Below, one piece after another: positions 53,063 through 62,441 of a DNA stretch of 64,000 bases. The DNA is from an uncultured Ulvibacter sp. (GTDB lineage: Bacteria; Bacteroidota; Bacteroidia; Flavobacteriales; Flavobacteriaceae): positions 48,604 through 112,603 of the forward strand of contig CALIAF010000026.1 in assembly GCA_938041335.1 (NCBI GenBank), written 5' to 3'. Position 1 is the first letter of the stretch. Each line of letters opens with the position of its first letter. A program made the position numbers and the translations under genes. The notes beneath the pieces are model-generated. The model saw only the letters and a program-made list of their open reading frames with translations. It searched no databases and was not told where the DNA came from.

Positions 53063-55000
53063 ATGTTAGAACTCGCTGGAATAATTATTTTAGGAATTTT
53101 CGCACAATGGCTTGCTTGGAAACTAAAGATTCCTGCAATTCTTCCTTTAATATTAATAGGTCTTGCTGTGGGGCCGCTTTCCACGTTTTATTCTGAAGAT
53201 GGGGCCCAGTGGATACAACCAATTTGGAATACAAAGCAAGGATTTTTTCCTGGAGAAAGTCTTTTTTACTTTGTCTCATTAGCGATTGGGATTATCCTTT
53301 TTGAGGGTGGACTAACCCTTAAAATGGGGGAAATTAAAAAAGTAGGCGGTGTTATTGGAAAACTAATAAGTCTTGGGTCTATTATTACCTTCTTTGGCGC
53401 GGGTTTATCAACACATTACTTTTTTGGACTAGACTGGAGTATATCTTTCCTATTTGCAGGGCTTATAATTGTGACTGGTCCAACAGTAATTACGCCTATA
53501 CTTAGAAACATTCCTCTTAAAAAAGACATCTCTGCTGTCTTAAAATGGGAAGGAATTTTAATTGATCCAATAGGAGCACTAGTTGCCGTATTGGTATTTG
53601 GGTTTATTACTGTAAATATTGAACCAGGAACTTTTGGCGACAACCTAGGGACAATAGATGCTGCAAAACTTACCGCAAGTCATGGCGCTGAGGGAGGAAG
53701 CTATACTAAACACGCGCTATTGGAGTTTGGAAAAATAATAGTGATTGGTTTTGCTTTTGGTCTAGCAGGAGGTTTTGCAATGTATCATGCCGTAAAGCGC
53801 AAGGTAATACCACATTATCTTTTAAATGTAGCCTCGCTATCTATTGTATTGCTCATATTTGTATTAAGTGATCTTTTTGCACACGAATCGGGTCTATTAG
53901 CAGTTGTGGTTATGGGAATGTATCTAGGAAACAGTGATTTGCCCAATCTTAAAGAATTGCTATATTTTAAAGAATCGCTAAGCGTATTGCTTATTTCCAT
54001 ACTCTTTATATTATTGTCTGCAAACATTAGCATTGATGACCTTCTACTCATCTATAACTGGAAAACAGCCATTCTTTTTGCGATTATAATTTTTGTGATT
54101 CGCCCCATTGGAGTATTTTTAAGTACCTATGGGTCGGGTCTAAAGACCAACGAAAAACTCTTTATTAGTTGGGTAGGTCCACGCGGTATTGTAGCCGCAG
54201 GTATTGCATCGCTGTTTGGCACAAAACTCGTAGAACTTGGTATTCCGGGCGCAGAATATATTACGCCACTTGTTTTTGGATTGGTATTAGTCACGGTACT
54301 TCTTAATGCAACAACGGCAAGACTTGTAGCTTCTTTATTAGGCGTTTTTCTTAAAAAATCTGAAGGGATAATGATTGTTGGTGGCTCAAGAGTGTCAAGG
54401 TTAATAGCTTCATATCTGCAGAAAAACGACAGGCACGTGGTGCTTGTAGACAGCAATAGAAATAATATAGAAAAAGCGAAAGAATTAGGACTTGATGCGG
54501 TTAATGCCAATATATATAGCGATGATTTAAGCGATAATATTGAGTTAAGTGATGTCGGCTATTTGCTTGCTTTGACTGGAAATAACGAGATTAATAAACA
54601 AGCGATAACACGGTTTGGAAAACGTTTTGGAGAAAATGGAACGTTCCGTTTGTTAACTTCGGAAGAGTTAAAGAAAAAACTCCCGCACGACCCAAAAGAA
54701 ATCTTTTGCAACACGCACGATTACGTTCGTTTTACACAGGTAGCCCACGATTATCCATCGATACAAGAAATAGAGGTATATGACAACACAAAGTTTTTAA
54801 AAGTGCTTGAAGTGCTTAAAAGTCATGACGACGCCATTCCATTATTTAAGAAAGACGAAGATGGTGGGATTACCTTTATAGACACCTTAAAAGAAGTAGA
54901 CATTACAGAAAGAACTGTAATAGCTTATTTAGGCAAACCGATAGATTTTGAAGAAGTCATCACGGCTACCATGGAAATAGAACCTTTAACAGAGGATTAA
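53063..55000 (+). CDS. CPA-type cation:proton antiporter with TrkA-N domain
   Basis: A 645-residue membrane protein. The first 400 residues form a Na+/H+ exchanger domain with about twelve helices (LILIGLAVGPL, GGLTLKMGEIKK, TGPTVITPILRNIPL, WVGPRGIVAAGIASLFG). It is followed by a TrkA-N nucleotide-binding domain (about 433-540, IMIVGGSRVSRLIASYLQ, where the usual GxGxxG reads GGSRVS). Probably expels Na+ or K+ in exchange for protons, regulated by a nucleotide. Divergent from the Usp/SulP pair. Confidence 0.9.
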   Translation: MLELAGIIILGIFAQWLAWKLKIPAILPLILIGLAVGPLSTFYSEDGAQWIQPIWNTKQGFFPGESLFYFVSLAIGIILFEGGLTLKMGEIKKVGGVIGKLISLGSIITFFGAGLSTHYFFGLDWSISFLFAGLIIVTGPTVITPILRNIPLKKDISAVLKWEGILIDPIGALVAVLVFGFITVNIEPGTFGDNLGTIDAAKLTASHGAEGGSYTKHALLEFGKIIVIGFAFGLAGGFAMYHAVKRKVIPHYLLNVASLSIVLLIFVLSDLFAHESGLLAVVVMGMYLGNSDLPNLKELLYFKESLSVLLISILFILLSANISIDDLLLIYNWKTAILFAIIIFVIRPIGVFLSTYGSGLKTNEKLFISWVGPRGIVAAGIASLFGTKLVELGIPGAEYITPLVFGLVLVTVLLNATTARLVASLLGVFLKKSEGIMIVGGSRVSRLIASYLQKNDRHVVLVDSNRNNIEKAKELGLDAVNANIYSDDLSDNIELSDVGYLLALTGNNEINKQAITRFGKRFGENGTFRLLTSEELKKKLPHDPKEIFCNTHDYVRFTQVAHDYPSIQEIEVYDNTKFLKVLEVLKSHDDAIPLFKKDEDGGITFIDTLKEVDITERTVIAYLGKPIDFEEVITATMEIEPLTED

Positions 55001-55045
55001 AATAAAGGGAAGAATTTTCCGTTTTACTATTTCAGAAAACACACT

Positions 55046-55270
55046 ATGACGCTCAGAGTTTTTATTGCTTTTACCTGTATTATTATGTTAGTTTCTTGTA
55101 ACAAGGACGAATCTCGCACATGCACCACTTGCACCTCAGAATTTACAGCTGCTTTTGAGGTTTGTAGGGAGCCTGATGGCACCGCATCTGTAAATGGAGA
55201 GAATACAGAAACAGACTATAATGCCTACCTAGAGGCACTGCAAGAGACAGGCGCCGCTTGTGGAAATTAA
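55046..55270 (+). CDS. Small Cys-containing lipoprotein
   Basis: A 74-residue protein with a lipoprotein signal (MTLRVFIAFTCIIMLVSC, Cys18). The mature part carries further Cys in CTTCTSEFTAAFEVC and near the C-terminus. No known family. It resembles the next gene in having a CT-x-EF-x-AA segment after the lipobox, so the two may be diverged tandem copies. Confidence 0.7.
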   Translation: MTLRVFIAFTCIIMLVSCNKDESRTCTTCTSEFTAAFEVCREPDGTASVNGENTETDYNAYLEALQETGAACGN

Positions 55271-55314
55271 CTGTTAATACGCTCTTTGTGATAAAACAAT
55301 CAACCCATAGAATT

Positions 55315-55593
55315 ATGAAAAAAATAATTTTTAGTCTTGTAATAGTAGGACTTATGTTTGCATCCTCTTGTAAAAAAGATGAGGATAATGATGTGCTATC
55401 CTGCACAGAATTAACGGCAGAATTTTCTGCTGCCACTCAGCTTTTTGCAGATAATCCAGAAGACGCTGGAGCTTGTCTCGATTATAAAACGGCAGCTCAA
55501 GCCTACCTAGACGCAGAATGTATTATAGGTGGAAACGCGGCAACGCTGCAAGCCTCAGTTGATTCAATAGACTGTTCTAATTTAGGTGGTTAA
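55315..55593 (+). CDS. Small Cys-containing lipoprotein
   Basis: A 92-residue protein starting at ATG 55315 with a lipoprotein signal (MKKIIFSLVIVGLMFASSC) and acidic region after the Cys (KKDEDND). The rest is Ala-rich and helical with spaced Cys (SCTELTAEFSAATQLF, GACLDYKTAAQAYLDAEC). I know similar unnamed proteins in Flavobacteriia but no function. It follows the other small lipoprotein by 44 nt and ends at a bidirectional terminator shared with lepA. Confidence 0.75.
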   Translation: MKKIIFSLVIVGLMFASSCKKDEDNDVLSCTELTAEFSAATQLFADNPEDAGACLDYKTAAQAYLDAECIIGGNAATLQASVDSIDCSNLGG

Positions 55594-55608
55594 TATATAA
55601 AGATGTTA

Positions 55609-55642
55609 AAAAAAATGCCCTTCCAATAGAAGGGCATTTTTT
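55609..55642. terminator. Bidirectional Rho-independent terminator
   Basis: Inverted repeat AAATGCCCTT / AAGGGCATTT with a 7-nt loop and flanking A and T runs. It serves the small lipoprotein gene (+) and lepA (-). Confidence 0.9.
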
Positions 55643-55663
55643 GATTATAATGTATTTATTGCG

Positions 55664-57460
55664 CTAATCATTCAACTTCAAGACTGCCATAAATGCTTCT
55701 TGAGGGATCTCTACATTACCCACTTGACGCATACGCTTCTTTCCTTTTTTCTGCTTTTCTAGAAGCTTTCGTTTACGAGAAATATCACCACCATAACACT
55801 TAGCCGTTACATCTTTACGTAATGCTTTTACAGTCTCACGAGCAATGATTTTTGCGCCAATGGCAGCTTGTATTGGAATATCAAACTGCTGTCTTGGGAT
55901 TAATTGGCGTAATTTTTCGGTCATTTTTTTACCGATGTCATAGGCATTGTCTGCGTGTAAAAGTGCAGAAAGCGCATCTACAATGTTTCCGTTTAATAGC
56001 ACATCTACTTTTACCAGCTTAGCCTCACGAAGCCCAATAGGGGCATAATCAAAAGAAGCATATCCTTTAGATACGGTTTTTAGACGATCGTAAAAATCAA
56101 ATACAATTTCTGCAAGCGGCATATCAAAAGTAAGCTCTACACGCTCTGTGGTTAAATAGGTCTGATTTGTAATCTGTCCACGCTTCTCAATACAGAGGGA
56201 CATGACAGAACCCACAAAGTCTGACTTTGTAATGATAGTTGCCTTGATATATGGCTCTTCCATTCTATTTAGACTAGAAGGATCTGGAAGGTCACTAGGG
56301 TTATTTACAAGAAGCGCAACATCTGGATTTCTATTGGTATAAGCCTTATAAGATACGTTAGGTACGGTAGTAATCACCGTCATATCAAATTCTCGCTCTA
56401 AGCGTTCTTGAATAATCTCAAGGTGTAACATCCCTAAGAACCCACATCTAAAACCAAAACCAAGTGCTGCAGAACTTTCTGGAACAAACACCAGCGAAGC
56501 ATCATTTAATTGAAGCTTCTCCATAGAAGAACGAAGCTCTTCATAATCTTCTGTATCTACAGGATAGATTCCTGCAAATACCATAGGTTTTACATCTTCA
56601 AACCCTTCAATCATATTAGTAGTAGGCGATTTTGCATCTGTGATGGTGTCTCCTACTTTTATTTCTTTTGCCTCTTTAATACCGGTGATGAGGTAACCCA
56701 CATCTCCAGTTTTAATTACTTTTTTAGGCGTTTGTGTTAAGTTTAATGTACCAACCTCATCTGCATAATAGGTTTTACCCGTTGCCATAAACTTGATGTG
56801 CTGGCCTTTTGAGATTTCTCCATGAAGCACTCTAAAATAAGTCTCTACCCCTCTAAAAGGATTATAAACAGAGTCAAAGATTAGGGCCTGTAAAGACTCT
56901 TCTGGTTTTCCTGTAGGAGCTGGGATACGTTCAATAACTGCTGTTAGTATATCAATGATACCAAGACCAGTTTTTGCAGAAGCTGGGATTACCTCTTCTG
57001 CATCGCACCCTAAAAGGTCTACGATATCATCTGTCACCTCTTCTGGACTCGCAGAAGGAAGATCTATTTTATTTAAAACCGGAATAATGGTAAGGTCGTT
57101 CTCTAATGCTAAGTACAGGTTAGAAATAGTTTGCGCTTGGATGCTTTGTGCGGCATCTACCACCAATAGCGCGCCCTCACAAGCGGCAATAGAACGTGAA
57201 ACCTCGTAAGAGAAATCTACGTGTCCTGGCGTGTCAATAAGATTTAAAATGTAGTCCTCCCCTTCGTGGGTATACTCCATTTGTATGGCGTGACTTTTTA
57301 TAGTAATCCCTCGCTCACGCTCTAGGTCCATACTATCTAATAGCTGCGCTTGTTCTTCACGTGCTGTAACGGCTCCCGTTGCGCTCAACAAACGGTCTGC
57401 AAGTGTGCTTTTCCCGTGATCAATGTGTGCGATAATGCAAAAATTGCGAATGTTCTTCAT
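55664..57460 (-). CDS. lepA: Elongation factor 4 (translational GTPase LepA)
   Basis: Ribosome-associated GTPase of 598 residues. The G1 motif is AHIDHGKST (residues 11-19), with [17 protein letters not shown] and NKID as G2-G4; the LepA-specific C-terminal domain ends in [17 protein letters not shown] 57460 is chosen over an in-frame TTG at 57466. An 18-nt stem-loop ends 6 nt before this ATG, which supports it. Confidence 0.96.
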   Translation of the reverse strand: MKNIRNFCIIAHIDHGKSTLADRLLSATGAVTAREEQAQLLDSMDLERERGITIKSHAIQMEYTHEGEDYILNLIDTPGHVDFSYEVSRSIAACEGALLVVDAAQSIQAQTISNLYLALENDLTIIPVLNKIDLPSASPEEVTDDIVDLLGCDAEEVIPASAKTGLGIIDILTAVIERIPAPTGKPEESLQALIFDSVYNPFRGVETYFRVLHGEISKGQHIKFMATGKTYYADEVGTLNLTQTPKKVIKTGDVGYLITGIKEAKEIKVGDTITDAKSPTTNMIEGFEDVKPMVFAGIYPVDTEDYEELRSSMEKLQLNDASLVFVPESSAALGFGFRCGFLGMLHLEIIQERLEREFDMTVITTVPNVSYKAYTNRNPDVALLVNNPSDLPDPSSLNRMEEPYIKATIITKSDFVGSVMSLCIEKRGQITNQTYLTTERVELTFDMPLAEIVFDFYDRLKTVSKGYASFDYAPIGLREAKLVKVDVLLNGNIVDALSALLHADNAYDIGKKMTEKLRQLIPRQQFDIPIQAAIGAKIIARETVKALRKDVTAKCYGGDISRKRKLLEKQKKGKKRMRQVGNVEIPQEAFMAVLKLND

Positions 57461-57466
57461 TTTCAA

Positions 57467-57484
57467 TGCCCGTGCAGACGGGTA
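57467..57484 (-). repeat. 18-nt stem-loop, 6 nt upstream of lepA
   Basis: Read with the gene: TACCCGT-CTGC-ACGGGCA, preceded by AGT. It ends 6 nt before the ATG. Confidence 0.8.
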
Positions 57485-57497
57485 ACTTTTTATCCCA

Positions 57498-57515
57498 TTT
57501 CCGCGTATGCGAAAA
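57498..57515. repeat. Second hairpin upstream of lepA, possibly a diverged copy
   Basis: TTTCCGC-GTAT-GCGAAAA, with the same 7-4-7 layout as the gltX copy but lacking the CTNN loop on the gene strand and the preceding AGA. Confidence 0.45.
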
Positions 57516-57728
57516 CCCTAAGTATTTCAAGATTTGACAACACTTAAACACATTCGTTTAAGCGCTAAAAATGCAAATATAAACTAATTGCAAACCAAAC
57601 TAAGTGAAGAGCACGACCATACATCGAATATTTGAAATAAATCTTTGATATTCCAGAATAAAACTGCAATTTTACGCTTGATTAGCCCCTATTTTTAAAC
57701 CACCCCAAAAATAATTTAATACATAGCA

Positions 57729-60143
57729 ATGCGTATTACGCTTACTTTTGTTTTTCTTCTTTTTTCTCTTTTGACTTTTGGACAAACAGTGGAAATATCG
57801 GGTCGCGTTATTGATGTTTCTGGAGCACCTATTTCTTTTGCAACAATTATTATTTCTGAGAACCCAACTCAAGAAAACCCGGCAGGAGTATTTATAGTAG
57901 GAACCACAAGTGACGACTTCGGAAATTTTAAAATCGACATCCCTGCAGATTCATCATACATAGTAACGCTTAGTTATTTAGGGTTTACCACAAAAAAGAT
58001 TGAAGTAATTGCACCTAAAAAACTAGGGGATATTATACTTGATATTTCCGCAGAAAGCTTAGAAGAAACAGTAATTACAGCAAAAAGCCCAACCATAAAA
58101 AAGGAGCCAGGAAAACTCATTTTTAATGTTGAAAAAACGACACTCTCCTCTGGAAGTGCGATAGATATTTTGACAAAAACCCCAGGATTAATAGTTACAC
58201 AAGATAGGATAACGGTAAAGAATCTGACGCCCGTGGTTTTTATGAACAACAAGCGAGTCTATCTATCGCAAGGCGAATTGATCTCACTGCTTCAAAATGT
58301 GGATGGCGAAATTATAAAATCAATTGAAGTTATCACAAACCCTTCTGCCAAGTACGATGCCGAAGCTGGTACCGTGGTTAACATTATTACTTCAAAAGCG
58401 GTGTCCGTAGGCTATAAAGGCGCTATAAACGGCACATATGAGCAAGCCACATTTGCAAAGGCACGTATTGGGACTTCGCATTTTTACAAAAATGATTGGG
58501 TCAATCTTTTTGCGAGTTATAGTGTTAGCCCTAGAAAAGAACTTAAGCAGGATGATAATAACATTCGGTTTTTTAATCCAGATGAGACAAGCATTAAGTC
58601 TTTTAGAGCATCAAATTTTGAGAAGATTACAAGCAAGACCACACACCAAGCAAACGTGGTCGCAGATTTTACAGTAAACGAAAAACAATCTATTAGTGTT
58701 TCTGCCATGGGCTATTTTAACCCAAATGAGCGGTTTCTTAATAAGGCCTTTGCTACAAATACAAATGCTAACCAGCAATTAGACTCCACTTTTGTAACTA
58801 GAAGCACCTTCGCAAATGAACAATCAAATGTTTCATTAAATCTTGAGCACGCCATTAAGATTGGCGAGAAGGGAGCTACCGCAACAACAAACGTTAACTA
58901 TATCAATTATGATAATCAACGAGATCAAAGTGTAAGCACCAGCTATTTTTTACCTGACCAAACACTAATAAGACGCAATAGATTTAATACAAAAGCAGAA
59001 CAAAACAGTAACATTATTACAGCACAAACAGACTTTGCGATACCGCTTTCAATGGGAAACATTGAGACAGGGCTTAAGTTTTCTACTATCAATACAGATA
59101 GCGGAATAGACTTTTTTGATATTAATACTAGTGCTTCTATTTTAAATGAATCCCTTTCAGACTTATTTGTATACAAAGAAAATATTGTTGCTGGGTATTT
59201 AAATTATGACAAAGAATGGGACAATTGGTCAATTAGCCTTGGGCTAAGAGGAGAACAAACTGATATTGTAGGAAATTCAACATCTATTGGGAATGTGAAT
59301 AATCAAAACTACTTTAAGCTTTTCCCTAACGCATCACTATCTCATAACTTAGATGAAAACAATAGCATAACAGCAGGGTATGTTAGAAGAATACACAGGC
59401 CTAGGTACCAAAGCTTAAACCCTTTTAAATACTTTATTAATGAAAATAATTTTAATGAAGGAGACCCAAACCTTGTACCGGCTATTGATGATAAATTTGA
59501 AATTGGATACAATCATAAAAACACGGTGTTTATAGACGCGTATTACGTCCACATAGACAATGGCCTAGAACGGATTTCTTTTCAGAATAATCAAAATAAC
59601 ACCCTACAAAATATAGAGACTAACCTACTAGAAGGGCATAACTTTAGTTTTGATATTGTGTATGCGGCTCCTGTAAAATCGTGGTGGTATTTGCAGGTGG
59701 TCACCTCTAGTTTTTACTTAAAAAACTCTTTTAACGCATTGCAGAGTTCTCAAGAAACCGAAAGTATCGACACCTTTGGCTTTTATGCACAGATGTATAG
59801 TGGCCTCACACTTTCTAAAAGCGCTGGACTAACTAGTGATGTTACCGCACTTTATATTTCAGACATGATTTATGGTGCAGCAGAATATAATAATCAACTC
59901 AATGTTTCTTTCTCTATAAGAAAAAGCTTCTGGAAAAAAAGAGCCTCCATTACAATAGGAGTGGATGATGTTTTTAACACCAATAACATCCCATTAGTAA
60001 CACAATATCTTAATCAAGACAATCGCTTTTTTGCGCAAGAAGAGTCAAGATTATTTAGAATAGGATTCAAATATAATTTTGGAAATGCGCGCCTAAGTGA
60101 CAATAATAAGACAACAACTACAGACGAAGGAGACCGACTCTAA
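57729..60143 (+). CDS. TonB-dependent outer-membrane receptor family protein
   Basis: An 804-residue outer-membrane protein. The signal peptide is about residues 1-19; a carboxypeptidase-regulatory-like beta-sandwich follows (about 20-105, EISGRVIDVSGAPISFATIII). Next is a plug-like region (about 120-225, GSAIDILTKTPGLIV, IEVITNPSAKYDAEAGTVVNIIT) and a large beta-barrel of the OMP_b-brl_3 type ending in IGFKYNFG. The ligand is unknown. No SusD partner is next to it. The 262-nt gap before it includes the lepA hairpins. Confidence 0.88.
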   Translation: MRITLTFVFLLFSLLTFGQTVEISGRVIDVSGAPISFATIIISENPTQENPAGVFIVGTTSDDFGNFKIDIPADSSYIVTLSYLGFTTKKIEVIAPKKLGDIILDISAESLEETVITAKSPTIKKEPGKLIFNVEKTTLSSGSAIDILTKTPGLIVTQDRITVKNLTPVVFMNNKRVYLSQGELISLLQNVDGEIIKSIEVITNPSAKYDAEAGTVVNIITSKAVSVGYKGAINGTYEQATFAKARIGTSHFYKNDWVNLFASYSVSPRKELKQDDNNIRFFNPDETSIKSFRASNFEKITSKTTHQANVVADFTVNEKQSISVSAMGYFNPNERFLNKAFATNTNANQQLDSTFVTRSTFANEQSNVSLNLEHAIKIGEKGATATTNVNYINYDNQRDQSVSTSYFLPDQTLIRRNRFNTKAEQNSNIITAQTDFAIPLSMGNIETGLKFSTINTDSGIDFFDINTSASILNESLSDLFVYKENIVAGYLNYDKEWDNWSISLGLRGEQTDIVGNSTSIGNVNNQNYFKLFPNASLSHNLDENNSITAGYVRRIHRPRYQSLNPFKYFINENNFNEGDPNLVPAIDDKFEIGYNHKNTVFIDAYYVHIDNGLERISFQNNQNNTLQNIETNLLEGHNFSFDIVYAAPVKSWWYLQVVTSSFYLKNSFNALQSSQETESIDTFGFYAQMYSGLTLSKSAGLTSDVTALYISDMIYGAAEYNNQLNVSFSIRKSFWKKRASITIGVDDVFNTNNIPLVTQYLNQDNRFFAQEESRLFRIGFKYNFGNARLSDNNKTTTTDEGDRL

Positions 60144-60183
60144 TATTTATAACTTCGGAAATATTATACATCTAAAATTTAGC

Positions 60184-60191
60184 TATTTTTG
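60184..60191 (+). promoter_or_regulatory. -7 box of dus
   Basis: TATTTTTG, 54 nt before the dus ATG. The stem-loop at 60222-60239 would lie in the leader. Confidence 0.5.
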
Positions 60192-60221
60192 CCGGAATTA
60201 AAGCTACTAATTTAAAAGAGA

Positions 60222-60239
60222 TTCCCGACTATTCGGGAA
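60222..60239 (+). repeat. 18-nt stem-loop, 6 nt upstream of dus
   Basis: TTCCCGA-CTAT-TCGGGAA, perfect 7-bp arms, preceded by AGA. It ends 6 nt before the ATG. Its TCCCGA/TCGGGA ends are the same as those of the two palindromes inside the broken tRNA at 63.6 kb. Confidence 0.8.
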
Positions 60240-60245
60240 CTACAG

Positions 60246-61244
60246 ATGAGCAAAATAGGCGACATAGACGTAGGAGATTTTCCGCTATTACTAGCACCCA
60301 TGGAAGACGTGAGTGATCCGCCATTCCGTGCGCTTTGTAAAGAACAAGGGGCAGATGTGGTGTACACAGAATTCATTTCTAGTGAAGGTTTAATTAGGGA
60401 CGCGGCAAAAAGCGTCATGAAATTAGACATCTACGAAAAAGAACGTCCAGTGGGGATTCAGATTTTTGGAGCAGTTTTAGAATCCATGTTGCGAAGCGTA
60501 GAAATTGTGGAAGCCAGTGGACCAGATATTATTGACATCAATTTTGGTTGTCCTGTAAAAAAAGTAGTGAGCAAAGGAGCTGGAGCTGGGATCTTAAAAG
60601 ATATTGATCTAATGGTTTCGTTGACCGAAGCGATGGTCAAACACACTAAACTACCCGTTACCGTTAAAACAAGATTAGGTTGGGACCACGACACGATAAA
60701 AATTGTTGAGGTTGCAGAACGCTTGCAAGATGTTGGCTGCGCGGCCATTTCAATTCACGGACGCACACGAGCTCAAATGTATAAAGGAGATGCAGATTGG
60801 GCGCCTATTGCAGAGGTTAAAAACAATCAAAGAATGCACATACCTGTTTTTGGTAATGGAGATGTAAATACCCCAGAGCGCGCGATGGAAATGCGGGACA
60901 AATATGGTCTAGATGGCGCAATGATTGGGCGCGCAAGTATAGGGTACCCTTGGTTTTTTAAAGAAGTTAAGCACTTTTTTGAAACAGGTACACACGCAAA
61001 GCCACCTACTATGACAGAACGTGTAGAAGCGGCTAGAAGGCACTTACAAATGGCAATAGACTGGAAAGGGGAAATCTTAGGTGTTTTTGAAACCAGAAGG
61101 CATTATACCAATTATTTTAAGGGGATTCCTCACTTTAAAGAGCACCGCATGAAAATGGTTACCAGTGATCAAAGTGCAGATGTTTTTGCAGCTTTTGATG
61201 AGGTGCTAGATAAATTTGCAGACTTTGAGTTTGAGCGGTTTTAA
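60246..61244 (+). CDS. dusB: tRNA-dihydrouridine synthase
   Basis: FMN-dependent enzyme reducing uridines in the tRNA D-loop, 332 residues. Motifs: LLAPMEDVSDPPFR near residue 16, the catalytic Cys in NFGCPVKKVVSKGAGAG, TVKTRLGWD, and IHGRTRAQMYKG. DusB is the closest subgroup by eye. Convergent with the FtsX-family gene; the two stop codons share TTAA at 61241-61244. Confidence 0.93.
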   Translation: MSKIGDIDVGDFPLLLAPMEDVSDPPFRALCKEQGADVVYTEFISSEGLIRDAAKSVMKLDIYEKERPVGIQIFGAVLESMLRSVEIVEASGPDIIDINFGCPVKKVVSKGAGAGILKDIDLMVSLTEAMVKHTKLPVTVKTRLGWDHDTIKIVEVAERLQDVGCAAISIHGRTRAQMYKGDADWAPIAEVKNNQRMHIPVFGNGDVNTPERAMEMRDKYGLDGAMIGRASIGYPWFFKEVKHFFETGTHAKPPTMTERVEAARRHLQMAIDWKGEILGVFETRRHYTNYFKGIPHFKEHRMKMVTSDQSADVFAAFDEVLDKFADFEFERF

Positions 61245-62440
61245 CGCAGTAATTTTTCACTCACTCTACTCGACGAGATCTTCGACGCAATAATACCCAA
61301 AACACTAATAGTCGCTAAAACGATTACTACATTTTTAAATTGAAGGCTTACGGGATATGGCAAATCTTGGGCGATGTTGAGCAGGCTAAATTGTAGTTGA
61401 GCAGCAATAACAACTACGCCTAAAACGACACCCACAACGCCACCAATCAAGGTCATTAGTACACCTTGATAAAAGAAGACACGGCGTATTTCTTTTATTG
61501 TTGCACCCATGTTATATAATGTTTTAATATTTGAACGTTTGTCTAACACCATCATAATAATAGAACCCACGACATTAAATAAGGCGATAATAAGTATTAA
61601 AGTAAAAATAAAATAGACCGCTAGATTTTCTGCGTTGAGCATTTTATAAAGTGCGTCGTTTTGCTGTATGCGGGTTTTAATGAGAACGGCATTATTAAAA
61701 GCTTTGTCTAAAGCCTTTATTGTTGCAACTTCGTCAGCATTTTTTTTAAGTTTAATCTCTAGAGTAGAAACTTTGGTGCTATCTAATGACAATAGTCTAC
61801 GCGCAAAATGGAGGTCACTAAAAACATATTTGCCGTTCAGCTCTTCATTGACACTATATACACCACTTACAACAGCTCGAGATGAGCTGAACGCTTTTGA
61901 TGGGTCTATTATTTGTCCCTTACCTGGCTTCGGAACATTAAGCTTGAGCAGGTTGCCGTAGTCTCGGGTACCGAGGTTTAATTTTGAAACCATTGCAATG
62001 CCTATTACCACTTCTTCTTGGTTAGGCTTAAACCAATCTCCAAAGTATAGAATGCTATCTATCGAGTTCACATTTCCGTAGTTAGTATCTACACCTTTAA
62101 TAGTTGCCAAGTGGTTCTTACCTTTATATTGTAAATAAACACGCTCTTCAATAACTTCTGAAACAGCTTCAATACCATCAATTTTTAAAATTTGAGAAGA
62201 AAGGGCGTGATCAAGCGTGATTGTTTTGCCCTCTGTGGGATAAATTTTAAGGTCGCTATCAAAAAAAGTAGAAAACTGAAGGCTAAATTCTTTAAGGCCG
62301 CCAAAACCAGAAAGCACAATAAACAGCGCCATGGCACCTACGACAACACCCGTTGCTGCGATACCAGTTATGATGTTAATCGCATTATTACTGCTCGGGG
62401 TAAATAAATATCTTTTCGCAATGTATAGCGAGAAACTCAC
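61241..62440 (-). CDS. FtsX-like permease (LolC/E or MacB type ABC transporter subunit)
   Basis: A 399-residue inner-membrane permease. One helix at about residues 20-45, a periplasmic domain, then three helices near 270-395 in the FtsX arrangement (IFTLILIIALFNVVGSI, LGVVVIAAQLQFS). The N-terminus SLYIAKRYL and its layout resemble LolC/LolE of lipoprotein export. The start is GTG 62440, 1 nt after the rbfA stop, so the two genes are co-transcribed. The ATPase partner is not in this window. Confidence 0.88.
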   Translation of the reverse strand: MSFSLYIAKRYLFTPSSNNAINIITGIAATGVVVGAMALFIVLSGFGGLKEFSLQFSTFFDSDLKIYPTEGKTITLDHALSSQILKIDGIEAVSEVIEERVYLQYKGKNHLATIKGVDTNYGNVNSIDSILYFGDWFKPNQEEVVIGIAMVSKLNLGTRDYGNLLKLNVPKPGKGQIIDPSKAFSSSRAVVSGVYSVNEELNGKYVFSDLHFARRLLSLDSTKVSTLEIKLKKNADEVATIKALDKAFNNAVLIKTRIQQNDALYKMLNAENLAVYFIFTLILIIALFNVVGSIIMMVLDKRSNIKTLYNMGATIKEIRRVFFYQGVLMTLIGGVVGVVLGVVVIAAQLQFSLLNIAQDLPYPVSLQFKNVVIVLATISVLGIIASKISSSRVSEKLLR

Positions 62441-62441
62441 G

